DNA from: Gordius sp. MW1
Taxonomy: Eukaryota; Nematomorpha; Gordioida; Gordea; Gordiidae
NCBI GenBank assembly: GCA_964036665.1
Contig: OZ038528.1
Coordinates: 3,664,501-3,728,500, forward strand
Length of the DNA: 64,000 nt
Direction: 5' to 3'
Shown here: piece by piece, positions 44,725-56,021 of the stretch
Layout: every line of letters begins with the position of its first letter
Position numbering within the stretch: position 1 is the first letter of the stretch
Notes under the pieces: model-generated
The model's database searches: none
The model's input: the letters and a program-made list of their open reading frames with translations, nothing else
Told to the model about the DNA's origin: nothing
Made by a program: the position numbers and the translations under genes

Positions 44725-47700
44725 ATGGAAAAATGGATCGACATAACTACTAGTCTAAAAACCTCCGTGCTCTCTTTAGAATTAGGGCATCTTATACATG
44801 ATAATAATTTTGGTAATTTTCTGAACGACGTTTATAATTTTTAGGCCTATATGAAGCTATGTCTGCCATTGAAATTATGGAGCCAAAAATGGATTCAGGG
44901 TTAATTTATACTGGTAACTCACGAAAGATTTTGTCATTTTCATCTGCGATTGATGAGAATTATGTAATTCTTGAAGATTGTATACCCTTAACAAAAATTA
45001 TATTTATCATTGATTATACATATGCTTCTTTAATAAAATGGTTGGAGGGTAGTAATTTTGTTCAAACTTTGATGATAAATCTATACCTGCATAATCCTGA
45101 AAAAATATTAAATCAGTATATTTAATTTATAATTAGTTTCATATTATTTTAGATGTTTAAAATTTTGTATGTTGTCCATCCTCAAACTCTCTTATTTTCT
45201 CAGAGAGATTTTGGTTGATTGTGGAAATTATGAAGAGGAGGAATTTTTAGCTTACACATATGATTTTGATTTAGCTTCAAGTTACACATCCCAAGATCTT
45301 TTGGTAAAATATTAAATTCCCTAAAAGTATTTTAATTTAGGCAGAATTAAAGACACTTATCCAAACTATTGGTAATGACGAAAATCAATCAGAATATAAC
45401 TTAGCTATTAAAAATAGATTGGAATTAACTTTTTCTCTACTTATGATAGTTGGACTCTATTTTGAGTAATTAACTTATGCATTGAACTAACCTTTATAAG
45501 TGTGCTCCAAAATTCAAAAGTGCAATCACAAGTTGATTCATTTGCTCATATGCATATTTGTGAAAATGGTTATCTTAAATCTGATCAACTTGATGTTCAA
45601 AATCCAAAGTTTTGTGAGGATTTTCTTAATAAAATAAAATCTGCTTTACAAAATGTTGAAAAATCCTATTATGAGGCAGAATTATGTACTGAAAATAATG
45701 TTGATGATGAAGGAACACAATTTAAGCAACTCCTAGCCCATGGGTTTGAACCTTTAGTTAATATGAAATTGCTTCCTTCTACCTTTCCTCGAGAAGTTAA
45801 ATTTTTAAAGCCATCAACAGCTTATTCTTACATATACTACAGACTGTGTGAATATATTAAATTAAGTTTAACATTGTTGGAAAAGCCCCAAACCCACTCT
45901 AAAAATTATAATTTATACCCTAATTTTTTAAAGTTCTTAAAAATATTTGATGGTTACCTCAATAACAAAGATGATATTACTAATGATGTGCCTTCTAGTC
46001 CTTGTCTCTTAGCGCGGTAAAAATTGAAATGTTATTAATAGACTGTTAAATATTTTGTTTAGGTGTCTTTTTCAAATTACTTATTTTCAATGCTTAATGA
46101 AAGTCCCACCATGCAGTACCCTATCATTACCAAATTTGACGAGGATGTTGCCCCAAAATGGTCATATTCCCAACACCTCACCTATCATTACTTTTAGCCA
46201 TTTTACAGAACAAATAAAATTCTCCATCGCATGTTTTTCAAACAACAAACTTTATCTTGCATACGTAAGTGTTTCTCTTTTGATTATTAGACATAAACGT
46301 GATTGTACTATAGGAAAAAGATGCATCTATTGAAAATAATATAGACACATCAGCTCTTTCAATGTTTTTAATCGATGCTTCCACTGTGAGCTTATCCCTT
46401 GTAAATGTACAAATGCTACATCCTACCAAAAGACGTGACAAACTTCCACTCATATTACGAGACTTAGCTTACATTCAAGTAAGAAAACAACTATCATTTT
46501 TCATTTATTTAACTTTAAAACCAAACTTTGATTGTTTTTTAGGAAGAGGCTGAGAGACTCGATGAGTACTACGCAGCATTTAAAAATCATCAAAGCCTTA
46601 CATTTGATCAAAGCTGTCCAAAATATAACCCATACTTTTCTTGGGTGTTGTATACAACTATGCTGAGTTACTTGTTATATGGTTTCGATTTACAACTTTA
46701 CAGCCAATACGAATTGCCATATATCTACTGGTAAGTTAATATATATTTTTTAATTAATTGATTTGTGCAATTTAAAATTAAAAGAACCCTATATATATAT
46801 TAAATATGAACAAGTTATCTGGAATTTAATTTTACATAGTTCAACATACAATTACCAAAATGTGATAAAATTAATTAAATTTTATATCACAGGTTAGAGT
46901 AATTATAACAGAAAATATTTTTGCCTTATGCTAGAATTTCAATGCTCTTCAATATCAATAATTTTTTTTATCTTGCCATCGACTTTATAATAAATCATTG
47001 ATTACCTACAATTATATCCTATTTTAATTATTGTTAAAGCTGAATTATCTTCTGCATACAGGTATCTGAGTAAAATATATGCCTACTTAGACGCCATGTT
47101 TATGATATTGAATTACAAGCCTAGCCCACCAGAACTCATATCAGAGAATGGCTACAAATTGGACCATGGGAATAGCCATGAAGATAGAGTCCTGGATTAT
47201 TCAATTTTTAGCATCTTGTGTCAGACTTATTATAAATGCACCCTGGCCATGTCCGTGGACGGGCAAATTGATAAGCCAGAATACGAATTTACTACTCAAA
47301 AGGTGAAGTGAGCTTAAAGTTGGAAAACCCTGTTAAACCAACCCATATATATAGCCTTACATGTCTTGTAAAAACGGCTGGGTTTTGTTTGGTCGGCCTT
47401 TGTTGACATGAACAAACCAAAATTTTTTGGTTTATATTGTTAGTCGACCTCTAAGCTTAGTCGAAATTTAAAAAACTGACCGAGTCCACCTTCAGTCTTG
47501 GTTAAATCAAAGGTTGACCAAACAAAACCCAGCCGTTTTACAACACCAATATAGCTTTATTTCTATTGGAAATGAGTCTCAATTTCGCAATAACATATTT
47601 ATATTTAAAACTTTATAGTAAAGCAAGGAGGGGTGGTTAGAATAAAGTTAACTTTAGTTTACGTCTATGACTACTACGACAAATTTATGTCCAAGATTGA

Positions 47701-50700
47701 CCCTTGAGAGTATTCTTGAAAATCTTGAACGCGAGCGCATTCGTGGGGTATATTTGGCCCCATTTTTTAACTTCTTTAAACTATCGAACTATTAATTGAA
47801 ATTATCTCAGATTTTGAATATATGTTTGTAAAGGACTCTTAATTGATGGTATAAATTTTGATTAATACTTAAACAATATTACAAAAATTATTAACATTTT
47901 TCAGAAGTCATATTATTTTTTTTAATTTCAATGCCTCGCCTTATTTTACCTCTAAACATCATATACCATGAAATAAATCAAAATTAAAATGATTTTTTAT
48001 TAAAAGAAAGTCGGAATATAATTGCACAAACATATGATGATATAAAAAATACAAACATTTATTCGTGGGGTACACAGCCATGTGGCTAAAAAGTGGTGGG
48101 CCAAAAGTTATAAAACTTTCCCCAAATTTAGTTCTTGGTAAAATATTAGACTACTGAAAAGGCCAGATCAATTCGTCTTTAAACGCGTTTTATATTTATG
48201 TTTATAACTTTCGTGGGATCCGTGGTGTCCCACGAATGCTCTCGAGGGTTAAGCTAATTAATTAGTTTGATTTTAATATATATTTAAATTTAGATGTAAT
48301 GGGTTATTGTTGTTTTACTTCATCAAGTCTGTTGAACCGGTTGAACCATAAATGGGCCATTCCATGACAAATCAAAACGTTTTCGACCGACCATTTCAGA
48401 TCAAGATAATTTTTGGTGACGGTGTAGGCCTCATTTATTATAGTAATTTCTGAAAATTTTGGCCATTTTGGGCCATTACTTTTTAAGTTATGGAGGTTTT
48501 AAGGGCCAAAATCATGTTCGGGAACGTTTTATGGATTTTACTTTCTTTGTCATACTTTTGAAAGTGATTGCGTTATGCACTCAAATTTTGGTGCATTTTG
48601 CTCCTAAAAAATTCTCTATCTTAATAATTTAACTAAATACCTTAAACATTTGCGGTTAATTTTTTGTGGTCAGAGTGAAAAATTTTAAAAACATATAATT
48701 TACCCTTTATGAAATCACCAATTTCACAATGTGCACTAGAGATCTGCACGGGCAGGCCCGGCCCGCGGACGGGCCTAAAAGCCCGTCCCGCGAGCGGGTA
48801 CGGACGGGCTTTGTATCATAAAAATTTCAACGGGCCGGGCCCGGACGGGATTAACAATTCATGGAACGGGCTCGGGCGGGCCTGAGATTTTTTTAACGGG
48901 CTTGAACGGGCCTGGCGTTTTATGAACGGGCCAGAGATTATATTAACGGTCATGGATTACAATGGTTCTTAAAAGTCAGACAAGTATATAAATATATGAA
49001 TTTTATAAAATATGATTATTAATTGCTCTATTCTTTTAACCTCTAATTTTTGTATATCCTGTAGCATTCATTCCTTTTTCAAGCGCTAAATTTGACTTTA
49101 AAATATTTTTATTCTATTTGCTATAGATTTTTGTTTACATAATTTAATAGTATAGCTTCGTATATTCTTTAATAATTAAGTTCAATTACTTCGTTACAAT
49201 GCACCAAAATTAAAATTTTTGTTTTTAATTTTATCACAAATTTTACTGGTATAATTAGGGCCATCTAATTTAATAAATATTTTTGTTTTAATCTAAAACC
49301 TAGGTGTATTAACTGATATAAATTAATCCAATGTAAACTACTTATTGAAAGTTTAATATTCTCATGTAATTTCATTAGAGTATTTTAATTTAATGGTAAT
49401 ATTCTAACTTCTTAGGTGTATTAACTTAAATTAATCAAATAAAAGAAAATTGTTGAAAGTGGAATATTCTCATGTAATTTTTTAAAGTAATTTAATGGTA
49501 GTACTACATTGAAATATTTTAGGTGTATTAATTCCAGAAATAATTGATAATTTATTATTTTTACATCATAATTATTGATGTTTTTTTTATGAATATGTCA
49601 AAAAATAGAATAAAATTTTGTGAAATTTTTGATAGGGCCGGGCGCCGAGTTCTTTAAAAAAATTTGAACGGGTTTTGGCGGGCCTGACATTTTTCTAAAC
49701 GGGTACGAACGGGCCTGAACAATTTACGGACGGGCTTGGACGGGCCTATAAAATTTACGGACGGGCTCGGACCGGCCTGAAGTGTTAAAAAAAAATTACG
49801 GGCGGGCTCGGACGAGTCTTGAAGTTTTGAAAACGGGTACGGACGGGCCGACCTTATAAAAACGGCCCGTTGCAGATCTCTAATGTGCACTCCTTTATGA
49901 CCCATTATCATATTTCAATCATAAAAAGTTTAAAAGCGGCTAGGAGATGGTCAAAAATTCGAAAAATTACATTTCCCCTAAAAATATTTAAGGTATAATC
50001 AATTATCACAATGACATATTATAACGGTTTATTATCAAATTGCGAATTTATAAAGAACATATGGTAAATAAATATATTGGAATAAAAATAAACTTAAATT
50101 TTGATCTTTTTTTCTGCGCAATGGGCTATTACCCGAGTTTAAAAATTAGATCTTGAATTAATTTAAATGATATAGAGGTAGACTAAAATTACTGTGAGGT
50201 TGGAAAAAAAATACATACTGATATGATGGCAAAATTGCTCATATATTGAAATTTTTTACTGATAATCCATGCTAAATATAAAAATTTATGCAGAATGAAA
50301 GTTGTTTTAAAAAATTTTGCTTGCTAGTTGTGACCATTTTTAATTTTAATTAAAATTAAATTTATTTTCAAACTCGGTTACTTGCCCATCGCGTAGATAA
50401 AAGTTCAAAATTTAAGTTGATTTTTAATCCTATATTTACCATATATTCTTTATAAAATTGCAATTTGACAAAAAAAAACATCATAATATGTTCTTGTGGT
50501 GACCATCTCTTAGCCGCTTTCAAACTTTTTATGATTGAAATATGATAATGGGTCATAAAGTAGTGCACATTGTGAAATTGGTGATTTCATCTAAAGGGTA
50601 AATATGTTTTTATGATTTTTCACTAATTTGACCACAAAAAAATTAACCGCAAAAGTTTGGGGTTTTTGGTTAAATTACTTCGATAGAGAATTTTTTAGGA

Positions 50701-53700
50701 ACAAAATGCACCAAAATTTGAGTGAATAACGCAAAAAACTTTTAAAAATATGACAAAAATAGTCAAATTCATAAAACGCTCCCGAACGTGATTTTGGCCC
50801 TTTAAACGTCCATAACTTAAAAAGTATTGGTCCAAAATTGTTAAAATTTTCAGAAATTACTCTAATAAATGAAACCTACACCTCGCCAAAAATTATCCTG
50901 ATCTGAGATGGTCGGTCGAAAATCGCCATTTTTTGACGAATCGACATGGAATGGGCCCAAGTAGATTTAGACTTATTAAATATATGAATAACCTAAATCT
51001 CTCATAATGTATGCGTTAATTTTTATTAAGAATCTAGATGATTTTAAACCCTTCAGCATCCCAGCAAGGATACTAAACATGAACATGACATTTTGAGTGT
51101 TAAGTAGAGTCTTCTAAAGGTAAGGCTTGAAATTTTCACATATTGTCCATCGCCTGTATTTCCCCGTCCACAAATATCCTAATGAATTGTCTAGGTTTCA
51201 CTATTTTTAATATCATTCTTTTTGAAACCACCATCTGGCTGAGCAAACCAACTATTTAAACATGACAATAGTTCTATGCATAAATTTTTCAAAGAGGTGA
51301 TCTTACAAAGTTTTGTCAAGGTGATTTAGCCCTTATTTGGTCTAGCATCGAATTTGCAATCCGTTGGTCAGTTTAAACAAAGTGGCTTGGATATCAAAGG
51401 GGTTCGTGAAGATCCCAATTCAAAAAGGCTAAATGATTACCATTTGAAACTTTGTACATCTAATCTCTGACTTTAATACCTATGAGTTGCTGTAAATAAA
51501 TTAATTTGCTAATCAATATGTAAAACGACCCAAAATTCCCCCTCTCCATTGCTTAGGGTAAAACAAAAATAAAGTTAGGCAAAAAAACTGTGACCCTCCT
51601 AAATTTATGAATCGCGTATTATAATCATCAGTGAAGTGATGAGGGGAAGGACCACAGAGGCCCAGTATCAAGGACAAAATTAAAATTTAGGGAAAAGAGT
51701 TGAAAATGTATCTAAAGCAAAATGAATTAAGTGAGCAACATACTATTTTGTTACCTAGCTGGTTTGAAAACGTAGGTAATCCAAAAATCGTTTGGCAAAA
51801 CATTTGCATAAGCTTTAAAGTATGATGTCGCCAAGCGCACTAGAAGGCGGCGGGAGTGGAGGAGAAATGAGGAGGGGGTTTAAATAAATGCGGATAAAAT
51901 TAAAAGTGGGTGCGACACAAATATTAAAATTATGGTCCTGCGGATCAATAAATGGTTTGTAGAATTATATTATTAATAATAAATGTATAAGATGGCGTGG
52001 GAATATAGTAGTTGTAAAAACGGCTGGCTGGTTTTTCCCAGCGTGTTGCCAAGCTTGGTCATTGGTGTTTAAATTACGCCTAACCCTTTCAGTGTTAGAT
52101 GAATTTTTTTGGTTCGCCCTTGGCGTTTAGCGCTTTTGTAAAAACACTTAAAGTGTGTTTAGGTGAAATTTTTTGGTCGACCTTTGGTGCTTGGCGTTTT
52201 TACAAAAAAAACACCCTTAGCGCTTAGGTGAATTATTTTGGTAACCTTTTGGTTTGGGTCGTTTTGGGTTGTGTATGGAAATATGTGAAGTTTTTATAAT
52301 TTTTTTATTTAATAGTTATTTATTTATGTAATGAACTTTTATTGGTGGGAAATATGAAATGACGTCACTAAGTATAAAGTATCATACTTGCTAGTTATAA
52401 TCAATTTATAATTTGTTACAATTGGTATGCTATTCATCGTTCATGCAGATTATTAAAGGTGTATTGTAAAAATATTTTTTCACCTTTTCAAGGTGACAAA
52501 TGTCATAATCTTTAATATCTATAGAAATGAATATTTTTTTTGAAAATTGGTTTGTTATATGACTAAAACAAGTTTTAAACTCGAAAAAAAATATTTTTTC
52601 ACTCTTTGAAATGAATATTTTTTTTTGGAAAATTGGTTTGTTATATGACTAAAACAAGTTTTAAACTCGAAAAAATAATAATATTTTTTTACCTTTTTAA
52701 GGTGAAAGAGGTGACAAATGTCATAATCTTTAATATCTATTGAAATGAATATTTTTTTTGAAAGTTAGTTTATTATATGACTAAAACAAGTTTTAAACCC
52801 GAAAAAAAATATTTTTTTTTATTTCAATAGATATTAAAGAATATGACATTTGTCACCTGTGTCACCTTAAAAAGGTGAAAAAAAAGTTTTTTCGAGTTTA
52901 AAACTTGTTTTAATGAACCAATTTCTAAAAAATATTTATTTCTATAAATATTAAAGATGTTGACATTTGTCACCTGTTTCATCTATAAAGGTGAAAAAAT
53001 ATTTTTTTCGATTTTAAAACTTAATCATATAACAAACCAATTTCCCCCAAAAAATATTCATTTCAATAGATATTAAAGATTTTGACATTTGTCACCTGTG
53101 TCACCTTGAAAAGGTGAAAAATATTTTTAGAAAACACCTTTAATGATCTGCATGAATGATGAATAGCATACAATTGTAACAAATTATAGATTGATTATAA
53201 CTAGCAAGTATGATACTTTCCACTTAGTGACGTCATTTCATATTTCCCATCAATAAAAGTTCATTACATAAATATATAACTATTAAAAAAATAAAAATAA
53301 AAACTTCACATATTTCCGTACACAACCCAAAACGACCAAAACCAAACGCCAAAGGTCGACCATGATAATTCACCCAACACCCTTTGGGTGTTTTTTACAA
53401 AAGCGCCAAACACCAAGGGCGAACCAAAAAAAATCACCTAACACTGAAAGGGTTTGGGTGGAAAAAACGCTAACCCTTGCAGGCGACCAATCTTAAACCT
53501 TGGTTTTTAACAACACTAGAATATAGCCTCAAAAATGGTGAAAATGCTATTTTTTGCACCTTGTATTTATAAAATCTGGACAAAACATATAATCGTTCAG
53601 GGTAAAATCCTTTATCAGAAATATAAATCCGATTGGGGAATGCTTTTTCTTGAAGACCTGTGTTGTGTTATTTCTATATTCAAAAACATTGATATTGGAT

Positions 53701-54317
53701 TTATTTCGTTTGGATTTCTTTGATATGGGGGCTGAGGGAGGAAGTCCATTTCTGGTTACGCCCTTTAATAATATAAGTGTGTTATATGTTTAAGGTTCGA
53801 TTCGAACATCGCACTTCGCCTCTCACCCCTCCTGGCGCCTCCCGATGGTCTTACGAAGCCTACCGAAGGGAGGAGCAGCAATCACGGGATTCTTCATGCC
53901 ACTCCCCCGGCGTCACTGCCCTTTATCGAGAGGCAGAACTCGGATTCCGCAAAGCCGCCGACTTGCTAAGCAGCACTCGGAATTTTACAAAAAGCGTTCG
54001 GTGTCCCGAACCCTTTCCCCTCGACGACGAACATCAGGCAACCGGCGATCACATGCGTCGCCTTTGTAAGGGTAACGCCATAGCATGCGCCGCCATTTTA
54101 AGTCGGCGGATTGATATCGATGAACGCGGAGGAAATGCGAACCAGTCTCCCAAAATGGCTCTACTTTCGTTTAATTCGGACCCGAGATTCACAAAGTAAG
54201 GCCAAATTAAGCGTACACCTATTTACTTTATTAAAATTTTTTCTTTATAGGCTAGAACACAGCAAGGTGCATACTTACTTTCCCCTTATCAAAATACTGC
54301 CACGAACGTCATCTTAA
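44725..54317 (+). CDS. NAA35: NatC N-alpha-acetyltransferase auxiliary subunit (NAA35/Mak10)
   Basis: Eleven exons with closing phases: 44725-44812, 44845-45115, 45153-45303, 45341-45465, 45501-46016, 46063-46264, 46314-46478, 46543-46730, 47062-47302, 53795-54195, 54251-54317; 804 residues (human 725). Recognisable family segments: YEAMSAIEIMEPKMDSG, IKWLEGSNFVQT, GFEPLVNMKLLPSTFPR, KRRDKLPLILRDLA, YGFDLQLYSQYELPYIYWYLS, RFEHRTSPLTPP and the end HTYFPLIKI. In NatC this subunit scaffolds the catalytic NAA30 and NAA38 and helps bind the ribosome, acetylating N-termini such as Met-Leu in the cytosol. Introns 1-7 are only 32-64 nt; intron 9 is 6.5 kb of nested transposons. A palindromic MITE ends about 50 bp before the ATG. 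Exon 6 (46063-46264) is the least conserved and its frame rests on phase. Confidence 0.92.
47357..47549. mobile_element. CGGCTGGG-family MITE after NAA35 exon 9
   Basis: Ends CTTGTAAAAACGGCTGGG and CCCAGCCGTTTTACAACACCA; flanks ATATAGCC (47349-47356) and ATATAGCT (47550-47557) form an 8-bp duplication with one change. Begins about 55 bp past the exon donor. Confidence 0.8.
48355..50955. mobile_element. Large foldback element in NAA35 intron 9
   Basis: The left arm (48355-48736 plus 49883-49955) starts GGGCCATTCCATGACAAATC and is the inverse of the right arm 50500-50955 ending CGACATGGAATGGGCCC. Both contain GACCGACCATTTCAGATC and its inverse, and share a block around AGTTATGGAGGTTTTAAGGGCC. 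The loop is 49956-50500. The left arm is broken by the hAT at 48737-49882. No ORF of note. A single right-arm copy lies at 17270-17722. Confidence 0.85.
48737..49882. mobile_element. hAT element with GGGC-rich subterminal repeats
   Basis: Ends TAGAGATCTGCACGGGC and CCCGTTGCAGATCTCTA; perfect 8-bp duplication ATGTGCAC at 48729-48736 and 49883-49890. Both ends carry many ACGGGC(C/T)-type direct repeats (48745-48950, 49640-49865) in otherwise AT-rich DNA, the usual look of transposase-binding subterminal repeats. The centre is AT-rich with no transposase ORF. It splits the left arm of a larger foldback element. Confidence 0.92.
52009..53518. mobile_element. 1.5 kb palindromic hAT-like element in NAA35 intron 9
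   Basis: Termini TAGTTGTAAAAACGGCTGG and (inverse) TAGTGTTGTTAAAAACC; perfect 8-bp duplication GAATATAG at 52001-52008 and 53519-53526. Arms of about 500 bp mirror each other (52080-52500 versus 53080-53460, including ATGACGTCACTAAGT / ACTTAGTGACGTCAT). The centre (52500-53080) holds several inverted and direct copies of an AT-rich unit with GACTAAAACAAGTTTTAAAC. The termini resemble the CGGCTGGG MITE family, so this may be its long founder or relative. Confidence 0.9.
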
Positions 54318-54656
54318 TAGTTCAGGGTGAAAAAGAGAGAATCATATGCTTTCTGCAATTAATCTCTGGCTTTTTGTTATTGCACTAATTCGTAAAGTGT
54401 AAATTGTTACAATTTGGTTTTATCAAATTTTTACGACAAATGCAGAATTTTATATAATACACTATAATCAAAGTATAAATTAAATATATGCTAAATTCAG
54501 CTTTTATTTAAATACTAATAATATAATTTAACTACATGTATTAAGAAGTGAAGTGTGAAAGACAAATAATAAGGCAATTATAAACATTGTATAAAAATTT
54601 GCAGCAACATGCTTAAATTAAGTAACATTAATGTCCATTTTAATTTAAAATTTATA

Positions 54657-54962
54657 TTACAAATATCCTTTTGGAATTACAAGCGAAATTTTATCACCAA
54701 ATTCTCCCCAACGCACTCGATTCATATAATATATAGATAGCCATGTAGCAAATAAAGTAAAATAGGTAAGGGATCCAATTAATGAGACAATCACATATTG
54801 CTTAATCTTTTTTTGTTCAGGGAATATAGGCTTTTTGAAAGCTTCCTCATAAAACCATATAAAATTAACAAACCATACAAATGGCAATAAGGCGAATCCT
54901 ATAAAATAATACTTTCTACATATTTGCAACTTCTCTTCATTGTTTGCATTTTTTAGGTCCAT
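54657..54962 (-). CDS. PSENEN: Gamma-secretase subunit PEN-2
   Basis: Single exon, 101 residues, the length of animal PEN-2. The start MDLKNANNEEKLQICRKYYF, the segment FALLPFVWFVNFIWF, the two hydrophobic stretches, and the tail RWGEFGDKISLVIPKGYL match the family (NEEKLNLCRKYY, PFLWLVNIFWF and RPRWGALGDYLSF in human). PEN-2 is a membrane protein of the endoplasmic reticulum to endosome route that completes gamma-secretase and triggers presenilin endoproteolysis, thus supporting Notch cleavage. It converges tail-to-tail with NAA35, 339 bp apart. Confidence 0.95.
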   Translation of the reverse strand: MDLKNANNEEKLQICRKYYFIGFALLPFVWFVNFIWFYEEAFKKPIFPEQKKIKQYVIVSLIGSLTYFTLFATWLSIYYMNRVRWGEFGDKISLVIPKGYL

Positions 54963-56021
54963 AGCAAAGTATTACATTTTTATCTAATGTCGAAATGCTT
55001 CGAACGAATTGAAAATAAAAAGGTTTATTGAAAGATATTTAAAAAATATAAATTATGTACAAAAAACTGATAGTGTATTTGTTGTACAATGTTTCTTATT
55101 TAAAAATAGTTTTAAAGGTGTCTACAAAATATGGTAAAGCCGTTAATAACTAACATTTAATATCAAGCTTAATAAGCAATCTATACTTATTGGACTAAAA
55201 TTACGTTTTTAGTTCTGATAATTAAGTATTTTTTACTCCGATGGTGTGCAACAAAGTTTTAATTTGCTTAATAGACTATTGCCCTTTATTAAAACTAAGT
55301 GAAACTTAAAAGGCTAATATTCTCATTGGCTTTGCTTGAACCATTTTTACTCTAAGTCGAGTTGGAAAAACTACCTAAAATTTTCTATTTATCTGTTTGT
55401 GTTTGACTAGATATATACCATATAATGCAAGAAAGTCACACAAATAAGACACGTTTAATTAGGTTGTGTATAAAATTAAATTCAAGCAAATTCTTAAAAA
55501 CCTACAAGGATTTATTTTCTTTTTTTGAAAATAAAATAAAATCCCCGCTGCAAATAAATAACTGAAAGTAAAAGATCATTAAATACATTGCAAATCATTT
55601 TCGGTACTTTGCACTTTTTTGATTCTACACAACCTTGTCAACATCGAGCATGATACACATTCTTTTCCTTAAATACATTTACATACATTATGTTTCAAGA
55701 TTGATGATTTAAAAGATATGTCATACATTCAAAGTTGGTAATAAATAAAACAATAAATAAAAAGTGGAATATTATGTAATGATTAAAAACAAAGACAAAA
55801 CTACAGCTCATAAAATAACGACTCGCAAAATGGTGGATATTAAAAATATTCCGATGGATATTCCAAGGATCACACGTTCGCGAAATTTTATAATAAATTA
55901 CGTTATAAAAAGGTAGTGATTTAATGTACGTTCACAACTTAGGGGCAAGTAGTAAGTCCTATAAATAATATTTCGAGCGTTGTATTTGGTATAATATTTT
56001 AAAGAGTGACAACCATCATTC
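54963..56021. other. PEN-2 upstream region and zinc-finger 3' UTR
   Basis: About 1 kb, AT-rich, between two minus-strand genes. Minus-strand AATAAA signals lie near 55508 and 55025. Nothing coding recognised. Confidence 0.5.
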
